From contig OY101117.1 of NCBI GenBank assembly GCA_956465555.1, positions 1,302,001 to 1,366,000 of the forward strand: a stretch of DNA of 64,000 nucleotides. The letters run 5' to 3'. Positions 9,342-19,903 of this stretch are shown one piece after another (positions within the stretch are counted from its first letter, which is position 1; each line of letters starts with the position of its first letter). A model generated the notes under the pieces. It was not told the DNA's origin. It worked only from the letters and a program-made list of their open reading frames with translations, and ran no database searches. The position numbers and the translations under genes are program-made. The stretch is from Nitzschia sp. pyKryTriq1. Taxonomy: Eukaryota; Bacillariophyta; Bacillariophyceae; Bacillariales; Bacillariaceae.

Positions 9342-10881
9342 CTATTTTTCATGGTGTTCATAACTCAATAATAGAATTCCCAATACTGTAATCGCCGCAG
9401 ATAACAACCATTTGGAAATAGTTTTCACCCCTTGCACCTCGTGAAAATAGAAAATGCCCCAAAGCCCACTTACTGCAACGTGCCGGGTAAACAATGGCAT
9501 AGTCAGTCAGGGGGATACGAATTTCCAGTTGGAAAACCAAGGACGCAAGCAAAAGCTGCGAAACCTACCTAAAATTGAGGACTGCACAACACTGTAACCA
9601 ACTCCTTCGCCCAAAAACTCGACAGAGAGAATCGAAAAGAAATTACCAATGCTCCACAATAGACCGCAGGCTCCACCGTATCGCCACATCTTTCGAAAAT
9701 GCATTGAGGGTAAAGCATCGTATCCCGCTGAGAAGGACCCCATCCTGTGGGAGAGATAAAGACCACGGATGATCCAGAAAGATAAATTCACAGTCGCAGC
9801 TCCAATGGCAAATGAGATTAAATACCCCATTCCCTTGGCGTCATCTGGCGCCCATTTCATGGGAACCATGATGGAGCCTCCGTAAACGCCTGAAAACGTC
9901 GCTGATAGGATTCCCAGAGTCCTACGAGACCACTTCGAACCAAAACACACAATGTGCGAGTCTGATAATTCATCAATATAAACACCCGGTGTACTATCCA
10001 CAATGACGACTTCGTCACCAGCAACAGCCTCCTCCTCGTCATGTTGCTCGACTGATGGCATCTCCAGAAGTTGGTCCTGGCCCTCTTCTCCATCATCCGA
10101 TGTCACACTACGAAGACATTGAAACTCTCCTCCAATCTCGGCTGGGTCCAGTCTGTGTTCCTCTTCTAATGCTTCTTCGATAACGTTCGGGGCCGAATAG
10201 TATGCCATCCCGAGCAAACCCAGCATCATGCAGCCAACTGCAAAACAAGCATCGAGTCTACTATGTACATGCTCGCCAAATACAAATATTCCCCATGTAA
10301 AGCTCACGAGAACAATAAAGGAGGATCCTACCCCAATTCCAATAGCAAGCCCCGCATTCTTGATGGCAAATATCGTACCTACAACATTCGACAAAAATTG
10401 AACGAATGTAAGGCCTGCTGAGAACTTTCATTTCAGAAGGCTGATATTTCCTTACCTATTCCGCCGGGAACCCAGAAAAGACCAGATACCTAAAATATTG
10501 ATATATGAGATATTGACCTGTTGCAACTTCAAGCGTCTCCGTCCGGAAAGAAGTAACTTACAAATCCCCAGGGAGTAAACGATAGTTCTTCGCCTGTTTA
10601 TTTCAGCAGCCGTGGGTCGGTTTGAAACCGGTGGTTAGATCATACCCGATAAATCTGTATATTCCTTGTAAGCCCACAATACAAAGAAAAGTCAACGCAC
10701 CGTAAAGAAGAACCAGCCAACACGTGAGAAAGCACATAGACGTCTTGTACGTTTGCATCGCCAGGGGGTCAATGTCAAGTGTTTGTGCGACTTTGCTCTT
10801 GATTGGTACCCCAAAACTTCCGAAGGCTAGCATCCCCCCAACGGCGGCCATCCATCCACACATATCACAGGAAGACGACAT
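9342..10881 (-). CDS. TMEM144: TMEM144-like membrane transporter
   Basis: This is a ten-helix drug/metabolite-transporter-fold protein of the TMEM144 family, whose members are putative sugar or carbohydrate carriers. Five exons: 10881-10701, 10593-10562, 10489-10456, 10378-9569 and 9472-9342. The introns are 107, 72, 77 and 96 bp. Phases join cleanly to give 395 residues. Family motifs appear across junctions: GMLAFGSFGVPIKS, FTPWGFVSGLFWVPGG (built from exons 2 and 3), GIGVGSS, and SGLWGIFYFHEVQG at the C-terminus. A long acidic cytosolic loop (about residues 155-215) is inserted mid-protein. The stop is only 3 bp from the stop of the convergent thioredoxin-UBA gene. Confidence 0.88.
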
Positions 10882-11915
10882 GATAGACTAGTAACTGCTA
10901 CTAGTAGGAATACGATAGATAAAGTACTATTCCACCGGCAATGGACAATATACAACGTACTCGTACATCGCAATTATTATTTGTTCTGTCTACGAGGAAT
11001 TCCGTTTCTTTTGCGAGGGAATCTACCGGTATCTACAGTACCTGGTAGTGCTACCGGTACGTGTACAGTACTGTACGAGTATGAGTACTGGTGTTGAAAT
11101 ACCTCGTACTGTTCCTGCCCTTTGACTAACACGACTGTAGTCTGGCAGGTCTCCGTAGGTGTGACAGTAGTAGACGTAGCTAGCTAGCTCTACTCAGAGA
11201 ATGTTTGACAATCTCTTCAGTTACACCGATCCAAGACTCTAGCAGATCGATGTTGTTCCGAGTATCCAAACTGAGACGTGGAACTCGATCACGAGCTGTC
11301 GACACATTCGATTCATTACGTCTGGCCGTCTGTCCAGCACGATTTCCGACATACTGGTACTACTCCAGAGGGATCCAATATCTCTCGATCTCTGCGGGCG
11401 GGTCGGACTGGGGGATTTCGTTTCCCCGTCGTCGCGTTCAACATCCTAAACGCCACGTCCCCAAACGTGAAACTCTGGGTCGAAGAAGTCGCAAAGTTGA
11501 AAAGCCCACGCGCGCTAAGACACTTATAACCTTCGCACAGTACACGGTGTACACGTACCGGTAGTCTACTTTGTAAAACGTGCAGTAGCACACGTGTACT
11601 CTGGTAAGGCACATCCGTTGGGTGCGACAGACATAGGACGCTTCCTATCCTCAAAATCCAGATCCCGGCCCAAAATGACCCGTGAGCGCCGATTATGACA
11701 CCTTGGAGTTCGGGTGGATCTTCTTTTCTTCGAGGAATGAGGAAGAGGAGGAGAGGAGTCTTTTCTCTACCACGACACACGGGGGATGAGAAGACGTCGA
11801 CATCACCAGTCCTTCACCCATCACCACCATTGTCGTCTCGCTTCTCGTTGAGTCTCAAACCGAAAGTCGTACAAACAATCACCGTAAGAAGAAAAACCAC
11901 TGCACTAATATCAAA
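10882..11915. promoter_or_regulatory. Divergent intergenic region, about 1 kb
   Basis: This lies between the TMEM144-like gene and the small coiled-coil gene. GTAC/ACCGGT palindromes cluster at about 11026-11110, with further GTAC words near 11540-11600. Open frames across 11200-11780 show no domain and disagree between strands, so I read no gene. Confidence 0.5.
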
Positions 11916-12343
11916 ATGGATCACCTTGACTCTGGATTTGTCGGCCTTGAGCGTGCCCTCATGGTTAACGCCAAGACCCTTGATCGGTAAGTGCAACTTT
12001 ATGGCAGCCGTATGCTCCGCCTCGTGACCCAAAATGCGCGGGCTGCTCAGTTGCCGCCGAGTCGTATATGGCCTCTGCGATTATTTATTTGTAACGTGTG
12101 CTCTCTAATGGGTGCCATTTACCTCTCTCGTGCGAAAGATTGACCAAGGAACACTCCGAGGCTAAGAAAAAGATGGATGACAAAAGCATCGAAGCCGACA
12201 AGAAGACTTTCTTGAAGGCTCAAATTCCCAAGATGGAGTCCGAGATCAAGGATGTGAAGGAAAAGCTGCTAAACCTGCTCGAGTCGGAAGAGCTTGACCC
12301 GCGGGGAGAATACTACCTACTTGCTGAAAAGTTGGTGAAATAG
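11916..12343 (+). CDS. Small coiled-coil protein, possibly tubulin cofactor A
   Basis: Two exons (11916-11986 and 12139-12343) with a 152-bp GT-AG intron. CTTGATCG joins to ATTGACC to read TLDRLTKEHSEA. The 91-residue product is almost wholly helical and charged, in two helices: one ending near KKKMDD, the other running from KTFLKAQIPKMES to LLNLLE. Size, helical hairpin pattern and the KTLDRLTKEHSEA opening resemble tubulin-binding cofactor A, a chaperone that holds beta-tubulin, but identity is too low by eye to be sure. Other small coiled-coil families remain possible. Gene structure is better supported than function. Confidence 0.65.
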
Positions 12344-13222
12344 ATGCCTTGATGGACCTGTTCGTGATGATGATGTGAAAGCGTTGGATTTTTATTTGGT
12401 CGATTTTATTTTTAAAAACTGACCGTTATCTTAATGGCTCTGTTCTTATCGGGTTGTTTGCACCGTGCTGTGAAGAATTCGTATGCTGTATCTTTTCTAT
12501 AAAGGCTTCGCTATCGAAAGTAGAACTACTTTCAGGAGCAACTTGGATTCTTCTTCATCTTAGTAGGAGTTGGTCTTTAAAAATACTTCAGACTTCTTCC
12601 TTTCTGTTCAACTGAATATTGCAACATGGTATCTACTACTTGTACAGCTTCTGCACAAGCATCTATCGGTCGAGATAATCACCCTTACAGGAAGTCTAAG
12701 GGGGCCATCGAACATACCGTACCGGTAGCTATACGATGACGACTCTCATGCCTGTGGCATCCGCGAGCGAGTGCAATCGAAAGGTTCATCACGAAAAGCG
12801 GTGTCCCTTATTCCTTTGCACTATTACTCGTACACGTATGAGTGAGCCTGGAAAGTACAAGACTTCTTGTACCGTTTGTCTGTCATCCGTATCAATAAGT
12901 AACTACAGGGACAATATGTAGAGAGGGGCGAACACCCTAAATGATGCAAGTCGGAGCTTCGCGTGGTTCGCGTGGTTTGCGTGAATTTATGCACTCGTAG
13001 TCTCGGAAAGGCAGTACCGGTAGGAGAGTGCGGCGATCATGTCTACTACTACTACAGATTAGCGCTGATGATCCCGTACGGGTGAAAAGAGTCCATTGAG
13101 TCACTCAATTGGACTGTCTGGAGTGGATCGTATTGTTCCGGCGGGCGAGAGATTAATTGCTCTCAACCGTCAAGGTAGCAACTAAACTAGACAGTGCACT
13201 TTTTTGCTGCTTTACGATATAC
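12344..13222. other. Intergenic, no gene seen
   Basis: Contains the 3' flank of the coiled-coil gene, a TACCGTACCGGTAGC cluster near 12716-12730 and a CAGTACCGGTAGG word near 13012. The part from about 13141 to 13215 belongs to a repeat related to sequence near 63720-63800. Confidence 0.5.
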
Positions 13223-13586
13223 TGCCCTATGCACGAGGTAGTCGACAAGAATGATTGAAAGTGAAAATTATGAGCTAGAAATGAATTGTTATTTTGTAAC
13301 TACTTGTTTCAAAATCAATTGTTGAGAAAAGATATTGCGCTGACTTGGCGAAATATTAGTCTTGCATGACTTTCACATGGTTGACCAGATGAATCTATTT
13401 CATGTGGTGTGAATCTCATTTTATGTGGTGAGCTATTTTTGGTGCCTGTTTGGCAGTTGTAGTCTAGTTCATAGACTTGTAGTTTCTGTTGAGTCTTTGC
13501 AATGGACGGGGGCCAGTTGTGCGTTGCGCGTCTGACACACACCCGAGTCATTACGGGCCGACCACGTCATCAACTGGTCGTGGCTA
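13223..13586 (-). repeat. 364-bp dispersed repeat, copy A
   Basis: This 364-bp stretch matches 34667-35030 in inverted orientation. By eye about 97% is identical over the best 285 bp, and the unit length is the same. I see no clear target duplication or terminal inverted repeat. One frame is open through both copies (about 78 codons), but I recognise no protein. The family is unknown. The high identity implies a recent copy event or gene conversion. Confidence 0.8.
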
Positions 13587-14249
13587 CAACAACAAGAAGT
13601 GTCGTGCTGCTGCTGCTGCAAGTGCAAAATGCATCGAATGAGGGAGCAAGCGCCAATGATGCTGCAAGTACCAGCAAGCAATGCTTCAAAAGGCACATGC
13701 CTCAATCCTGTGGGCCAGTGAAAGTACGTAAAAGGTGTGCTATTTTTTATGCATGGCTAGCCCGTTGAACACTTCACTTTCGGGATTTGCTTCCAGCAAT
13801 CACGAGGATTTAGTACGTGAGGCTCTCGGCCGTGTTTAGAAAATCGCGTGATAAAATACGCGCGGCGGTACAATTCTACATATTTTACTACGACCGTGGA
13901 AAACGCGGTACTGGTACTTACGTCAAGGATATCGTCAGCCTGCTCATCGTCATGCATGTCGAAGAGTTGGAAAATCTTGAAGTGCAATGATGATTCCCTA
14001 TTCCTTCAAGTTCCGAGATTTTGATTGGTCCAGAAGGGATAGATTCCTGTTTGAAGACGAAAACACCGGATGATGACGCAGCACAGTCGAACGGTTGGGA
14101 AACTTCTTCTACCTTCGCCAACACAACGTTTCTCTCGCATTCGCATCGGCTGCGGAGACGACGACCGCCAGTGCGGTCGTTGGCCCAGTTCCAACTTTCA
14201 TCGCACAATTTGTCAATTCATCCTATCGAATCAACAACAAACTTTCACA
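13587..14249. other. Intergenic, upstream of cytochrome c
   Basis: Starts with a CTG-repeat microsatellite near 13609-13621, followed by unrecognised sequence. A GCGGTACTGGTAC word lies near 13907. The cytochrome c 5' region begins about 14000. Confidence 0.5.
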
Positions 14250-14893
14250 ATGCCAAAGGAAGGAAACGAGAAGAAGGGAGCCAAGATCTTCAAGACGAAG
14301 TGCTCTCAGTGCCACACCGTCGAGGAGGGAGGAGCACACAAGCAAGGCCCCAATCTGTACGGTTTCTTCGGACGTCAGTCTGGACAAGCCGATGGATACT
14401 CGTACTCCGCCGCCAACAAGAAGAGTGGAGTCACCTGGGCTGAAGATACTCTTTTTGAATACCTTGAAAACCCCAAGAAGTACATCAAGGTACGTTAGGA
14501 AATCTTTGTTTTTACATCAGCTAAATGTGGCGCTTGCCCGACATGACGCGACCTCCACGTTTTCTACTTATGATGTATATTACGAGGACGAGAACATCTG
14601 TTCTGTTTGTTATCGTATTGTTCAAGGTTTGATGACTACTGGAATGCCGTCTATTTTCTTTTTCGCTTGATAGTACGGAAGTATACGGGTTGGTTTTTCG
14701 AATAGATTGATTGATTGATTGATTCGTTCACGCATGTCTTGTTATTGTGGTGCATTGTTGAATCTTTCACTCACTTTCGCCTTTCGGCTCGTTTTGTCGC
14801 ACACAGGGTACCAAAATGGTTTTTGCCGGTCTTAAGAAGGCCGGTGATCGCAACGACCTCATCGCTTACCTTAAGTCCTCGTGCACTGCCTAA
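14250..14893 (+). CDS. CYC: Mitochondrial cytochrome c
   Basis: Soluble class I cytochrome c carries electrons from complex III to complex IV. Exons 14250-14489 and 14807-14893, with a 317-bp intron that is the longest found in this window. The 108-residue protein has the heme attachment motif CSQCH at residues 18-22, [13 protein letters not shown], the YSAANK block, and the axial Met in GTKMVFAG (Met 84), which is encoded just after the splice junction. The codon for Lys 80 ends the first exon in phase 0. A GATT microsatellite lies inside the intron near 14705-14722. Confidence 0.96.
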
Positions 14894-15149
14894 ACTTCTG
14901 TGTTAAAGTAACGGGGTGGGGGAGGGGCCGTCTGAATCTGACGGCCGCAACTTGCATCCGTATTTAGATCCCAATGTTTAACTGAAATCCTCTTACATGT
15001 TACTTGTATCGTTCTTTGGACCATGTCGACCTTCGAAGATTGTCAAACGGGATATCGTGGAAGAAATTCTGGCTTTGCGAACAACATCCCTCTTTGCTTC
15101 TTCAAATTCAATAGGTGGAATGAGCATGATGTATTTGTTCATTATTCAG

Positions 15150-17019
15150 TTATCGTACTGCAACTACACGACCACTGCTGTTTCCTCCAATCACGACTAC
15201 TTTCTTGGTCGAAGGATGGAAGCAGCAGCGACTTGCAACTGCTGTCAGGGTATCCCCAGATACTTCTCGGAGTAGCTTGCCCTTGTGATCAAAAATCTCG
15301 ATACAGCGAGGCTTCTTCATGCTTCCACTCACAAAGATATCTTGCTTTGGGTGCCAACAAGGCATGAACGTACTCAGCCACCTCCCAGTCTGGTTATTAT
15401 GTTTGATGCTTGTAGAAGGTTTGATGACCCCCTTGAATGTATGGGCGCCATCGATCAAGTCGATTCTATCTTCAAACGATGTTGACAGGAGAGAGCCCCC
15501 GCTTGGGGAGAAGTAGGCGCTACTAACAGATCTACCAACATGTTGAGTAGCCACAGCTTTCTGTGACGCCGCCTTGCCAAACTTGCGAATGTCCCATAGG
15601 CTGACAATGCCATCGTTTCCGGCGGAAACAAGCGTGTATCCGTTTAGGTGTAAACTAATCAAAGAGAAAATCGAACACTTGTTAGAACGCATTGCTAGCA
15701 CGCTGGCCGGTCACACTTTTGTGGAAAGATTCTTACCTCAACGTGTTGATCTTTCGTTCACTCAGTTTTTCATTGAACGTGATTCGTTGCCGTTCAGCTA
15801 GACGAAGATCCAAATGCAACGCTGTGCCTACTGATGTCGCCAAAAACAAGCACGGGTCGGATCCGGCAAAACGATGGTCAAGACTTACGTGCTGGTGCCA
15901 AAAGCTATAACCCTCGTCGATACCGAAACCGAGCTCTTCAGCATAGTACGTATTGGAATCATCGTAACTCGCAAATATTTCTTCAAAGGTGCCCGTCTCC
16001 ACGTTTAGCCGACGAATAGTTCCGTCGTAAGAAGCCGAGATCATCGAATCATCTGTCGCCCACTCCAAGCAACAGATGGGTCGAGAATGAACTCGAAACA
16101 AATGCACTCCGTTGCGGCTGTCGTCGACCGGTGCATCAACGTCCCACAAGCCAATGTAGCCCAATTTATCACCAGCACAGGCAATCAACTTATTTTCGCT
16201 AGGGTGGGCAGCGACACTGTAGATGCGCTCTGGAGTGACTTTCGCTACACATTCCTGGTTGTCAATGGACAGGCTTTTGACCATGCTTGCTAGGTCTGTC
16301 TCCAAGGAGGTAGCCGTAACGGACGTTGGGCTAGTTCGCTTGGAAGAAGGAATCTCAAGTTTCTCACCGCACAGATTCGCCAGGGTTTTCTGAACGAATT
16401 GCTCGGCCAGTTCGACACTGTCATCGTTTATCCATTTTTCGTCCATCATTTCTACTGCGTCTTTCACCTTCATGTCGTCACCATCATTCAATCGACCTTT
16501 GGGGTAATCCGGTTTTTGCGGCTCAGCATCCTTGGCATCGAAACCAGTGCCATTGCCTTCCACGTTTACTACCGAGTTATTACGATTCCAATCATTCACG
16601 TAGTAGTCCAAAGCTACAAGATTTTCTTTTTCGGACGAAAGACGGCTGGACTTCCGTCGTGGTAATGGTTCAGTTTTGGACTTTTGTCTTTTAATGCCTC
16701 GCTGGGTTGCAGCCTTTCTGTTGGATTCGAGGCGGGGAGCACCACCGGTATCCAAGAAACCAAGTCCCTGCAAGATTTGTTCGTTGCGCTTGCGTTTGGC
16801 ATCGACCATTTCCTGGTAGGTGTGATAAGATACACCATCGAAAATGTACGTCTGGCCGTGTGGTGTTTCAGGCTCCTCGTCAGAAAATATGGCATCGTGA
16901 TCAGTCGGTTCTTCCTTCACTTCTTGACCCCTCGTTGGACGACGCTTTGGAGGCGGGGTCTGTGGTGCCGACGCTGAACTTGCCGTGCGACTGGTCGACT
17001 GTCGTCGCGTTGTCGGCAT
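15150..17019 (-). CDS. WDR76: WDR76/CMR1-type WD40 protein
   Basis: This is a nuclear WD40 propeller protein of the WDR76/Cmr1 family, linked to DNA damage response and replication stress. Exons 17019-15737 and 15654-15150 with an 82-bp intron (15655-15736) give 595 residues. The N-terminal third is basic and disordered with RRKSSR-type stretches and an FDGVSYHTYQEM block. The propeller begins near residue 262. WD blocks seen include RIYSVAAHP, GDKLGYIGLWDVD, FRVHSRPICCLEW, SASYDGTIRRLNVETG, SAGNDGIVSLWDIR and VSGSMKKPRCIEIFD. The junction KINTL/SLHLNGY matches the family. GTAC palindromes lie upstream at about 17383-17465. Confidence 0.88.
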
Positions 17020-17761
17020 GATTGACGACTAGATGGATGGCAAAAGACTATAGGGACTATGATGTGCGATGTCTGAGGAGAAATGTGATGTTTACAGGTC
17101 TTCTGACTGGTGTCCATCACGGCAATGACAGGCAAAAATCACAGCACTTTCTTCGTAAGGTGAAGCGAATTTTGGGGTTGTGCAGAAGATGACGGTGCGG
17201 CGCCAGCACATACATAGAGTACAGGTACGTACAAAAAGGGACGAAGTGCTCACAGAGTCGTCCAGGCGCGCGCCAAAAGTTCGTGCCAACGCGCGCGTGT
17301 GGATCCCGTAACTCAACAAACCTGCCGCGCGCCAGCCAGTGCTTGTTTTCGCTTGTTCCCGCTTTATCGCATCCATCCATCATACCGGTACCTGGTACTA
17401 CAGGTATGAAGGTCCTACATCAACGCGTTGCTGGAATAACCTATCCCACCCCGGTCCCCGGTACGATCCGCGACATTGAGAAGGTTGGCAGATGCTACTC
17501 TACTTTAGAGGGACAAGATTCAGCGCTGCATGTTTCTTTGTACACGTATTCAGACGAGAAGAAGTCTTTGAAGCTCGAGATTCATGATGTGCCCCTGATC
17601 TGCAAGGGCGAGCAGCCAACATGACAACGCAATGAGCGATACGAACCAGGTTGAGTGAGTCGACACTGCAAGTAGCTACTTGCAGTCTGCTCAACAAACA
17701 TGCTGTATCGAACGATATGTAGCTGAACTGAGTAGTACAGTACTCCACGCACTACGTACTA
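17020..17761. other. Intergenic, upstream of WDR76-like gene
   Basis: Promoter side of the WDR76-like gene. Contains GCGCGC-rich sequence near 17265-17335 and a GTACC cluster near 17385-17465 (TACCGGTACCTGGTACTACA). Open frames here are unconvincing. Confidence 0.45.
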
Positions 17762-17937
17762 CGTCAGCATTGAGTCACACAAGGTGGCTGGACAGATCGG
17801 ACTCTTAAACGTAAATATTGGGCTTGAGTGTAACGACAAACAGCATAGAAAGCTGTCATCGCGCGACGATTCGAACTCAGGGCCTCACTGATCCTCCCAA
17901 ATCAGTTCACCACCTGAGCTGTGACTCAATGCTGACG
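17762..17937. repeat. 176-bp element with 17-bp inverted ends
   Basis: CGTCAGCATTGAGTCAC at 17762-17778 is the perfect reverse complement of the sequence at 17921-17937. The enclosed 142 bp include a tRNA-like core on the minus strand that overlaps the right-hand repeat. I see no target duplication. It could be a small MITE-like or tRNA-derived element. Confidence 0.6.
17855..17925 (-). tRNA. tRNA-like sequence, degenerate or SINE head
   Basis: On the minus strand an A-box-like AGCTCAGGTGG and a B-box-like GAGTTCGAATC are correctly spaced. A 5-bp anticodon-type stem CTGAT/ATCAG encloses an 8-nt loop containing GGG. The outermost GTCA/TGAC bases pair, but the T-stem does not form and the loop is one base too long. 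It is therefore more likely a tRNA relic or a pol III SINE head than a working tRNA. Confidence 0.4.
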
Positions 17938-18124
17938 CAGATACACGGACTCAACTCCTGATGCGCAGGCGGCGCAGGCCCCCCTGTGTCGCAAGCAGGG
18001 CAGGCCTATCATCGCGAATCTCTCTGCACGGACTCATGTACCCCGCCGTGACACTAGCAGACACCCATTAACGATACTGCGAGCGTGGCACACTTGCGCC
18101 TTCTGTACTTAACATCAAAAGGAA

Positions 18125-18290
18125 AACCCGCCGGGCCTCTGCTGGGATCGATATCCCGAACTAAGCAAGCCCGCCGGCTAGTAGTGAGATGACAGATGAC
18201 GCTAAAATGAGCGGTAGTCCAACCAGACAAGGCTAGGTGGTGGCGAGCCTCTGTCGGGATTGATATCCTACGCTAGGCAAGCTCAATACC
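18125..18290 (-). repeat. Two diverged copies of a short hairpin-bearing unit
   Basis: Units at about 18125-18178 and 18244-18290 share the pattern GCCTCTG, GGGAT-GATATCC, CTA-GCAAGC. On the minus strand the first reads GGGATATCGATCCC, a 5-bp hairpin, and ends in GGGTTTTCC, like a pol III terminator. They could be pol III-derived repeat pieces; not assigned. An (ACA)n run follows at about 18304-18323. Confidence 0.35.
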
Positions 18291-18577
18291 ACTGGAGCTT
18301 GAAAACAACAACAACAACAACAACTACGTACTACAATACGCCACGTCGTTGTTTGAATATAATATGCATCGACTCAAAATCTTATCCTTCTCGGCGTGTT
18401 ATAATCCGTTCTACCAGCACAATCGTAAGATTGATTCCCCGTTGAACTCGGAGAGTGGCCCTGTTCCCCTGGTGTTTTATCCCGCAGACAGCTTCCCCCT
18501 GTGAATGAGCGTCGTGTCATCCTTTGGTTGTATTGATCATTGATACCCCTCAAAAATACCCCTTTAGTCTACAGCTG
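18291..18577. other. 3' flank of the 441-residue gene
   Basis: Short AT-rich stretch with an (AAC)n microsatellite at its start. No gene was seen. Confidence 0.4.
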
Positions 18578-19903
18578 CTACTTCTCGGGACCGAAAACAA
18601 TGCCTCCTCGGTTCTTGTCAATATTTCGAAGGCCAAGTTTGTGGGCAGAGTTGACCCAGTGTTGCTTCTTTCCCCGGGTGCGATCCATCTCCTTGAGATA
18701 ATCGTATCGCTCAACAAGCGGTTGAGGGACGTGTCTGCAGGCTTTGAAGTGAATGCGCTGCCAGGTACAAACACTTCGATAGATATCTTGGAGAGACTTG
18801 GGGTAAAAGATGGACATGGAAGCGCCCTCCTTCTCCTTACGAGGCAACAGCCCGCAGTGGACACATCGGAAACCAACCCGAGGTTCCAAGTCACGGTGCT
18901 TCCTTTTGTGCTCGTCCATGACAAAGACTTCCAAGAGATCGGATCGAACAAAGCAATGCAAGCTGTTGAGATGTTGAGAGTCATCGGGCATTGCAAGTCT
19001 GATAGAACGCTCCGTGTTGTCACCCAATGACGCGGGAGTCGTCTCAGTACGAGTAGACAACATTCGGCGGGACGACTTGGAAGTAGTAGTATCCCCACGG
19101 TTTGCCCGTTTACTCGTCTTGCGCGAGGAACGATGAAGCTTCTTCCTCTTCTTGGTGGGCTCTTCGTTGACCGGATGGTAGCTCTCCTCGGAAGAGGAGT
19201 CGTCCTCGTCCTCATCTTCGAGATCATCGATAAACATGTTGCTCCAGGTGTTCTTGGTTACCCGGCGACGCTTGGGTGGGGTGAAAAGAAGGGGACCTCG
19301 GAGTTTCTCGTCATCGCCCTCTTTTTTCAAGGACATCAAGAGGGTAGCAGCCTCTTGTTCATCCGAAGTGGGGATATACAATGCTGGGGGAAGGGTCCCC
19401 CGCTGGCAAAGCTCAAAGGTGGGTCCAGAAGTAGAATCGGGTGTGTCGCGAGGAGTCACAACTGCGGCCCTTCTTCGAGCAGCCAGTGGAGGGGGGAGCG
19501 ACCAGTCTCGCCCGTCAAGGGTCATTGGCCTCGTTGGGGTTTCAAAGTCAAGACGGCGTCTGGAGCCGATCGGAGCAAAGCAAATATCCGAGGGAGGCGC
19601 CAGCTTGCTGGGCTTCTTCGTAATATCGAAGATAGACGAGGATTTCTTGAAGGTCGGGATGGGCGACTCGAGGACGACAGGACGTCCAATCATCATGTCC
19701 GAGGAGCAGGAGACGACGGATAAGGCCGAATCATCGTCTCTTTCACCGATCGAGCACAGCGAGACTCGCTTGGGTTGAATCCTCTTCAGCACCGGAGAAG
19801 AAGGAGTTGAAACTTGGTTCATGTCAATCTCATCGGACGAAGCAGCGTGAACGGGAAAGCGCTTGTTCAGCTTGTTGGCGAGCTTGTACTTCATCATCAT
19901 CAT
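18578..19903 (-). CDS. Nuclear-looking protein with C-terminal Cys/His domain
   Basis: This 441-residue single-exon protein starts at a run of four Met codons (19903); an in-frame upstream extension begins only at a GTG. The N-terminal 300 residues are disordered, Ser/Pro and Arg/Lys rich, with basic clusters (PPKRRR, KKRKKLHRSSRK) that look like nuclear localisation signals and an acidic run. The last about 125 residues are a compact domain: LNSLHCFVRSDLLEVFV, then GFRCVHCG, then FYPKSLQDIYR, then TWQRIHFKACRHVP, then RGKKQHWVNSAHKLGL and GGIVFGP. CxxC with HxxxC suggests zinc binding. The same domain ends the gene at 31743-33749. I do not recognise it from a named family; a DNA- or chromatin-related role is a guess. 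Confidence 0.8.
   Translation of the reverse strand: MMMMKYKLANKLNKRFPVHAASSDEIDMNQVSTPSSPVLKRIQPKRVSLCSIGERDDDSALSVVSCSSDMMIGRPVVLESPIPTFKKSSSIFDITKKPSKLAPPSDICFAPIGSRRRLDFETPTRPMTLDGRDWSLPPPLAARRRAAVVTPRDTPDSTSGPTFELCQRGTLPPALYIPTSDEQEAATLLMSLKKEGDDEKLRGPLLFTPPKRRRVTKNTWSNMFIDDLEDEDEDDSSSEESYHPVNEEPTKKRKKLHRSSRKTSKRANRGDTTTSKSSRRMLSTRTETTPASLGDNTERSIRLAMPDDSQHLNSLHCFVRSDLLEVFVMDEHKRKHRDLEPRVGFRCVHCGLLPRKEKEGASMSIFYPKSLQDIYRSVCTWQRIHFKACRHVPQPLVERYDYLKEMDRTRGKKQHWVNSAHKLGLRNIDKNRGGIVFGPEK

Noticed and set aside
11205-11780. Open frames on both strands upstream of the coiled-coil gene
   Set aside because: They overlap each other, include GTAC repeat DNA, and show no recognisable motif.
13315-13551. 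Frame shared by both 364-bp repeat copies as a gene
   Set aside because: At 97% DNA identity any open frame would be shared, so conservation is no evidence of coding; changes fall at all codon positions.
17855-17925. Functional tRNA-Pro
   Set aside because: The loop has eight bases and the T-stem does not pair.
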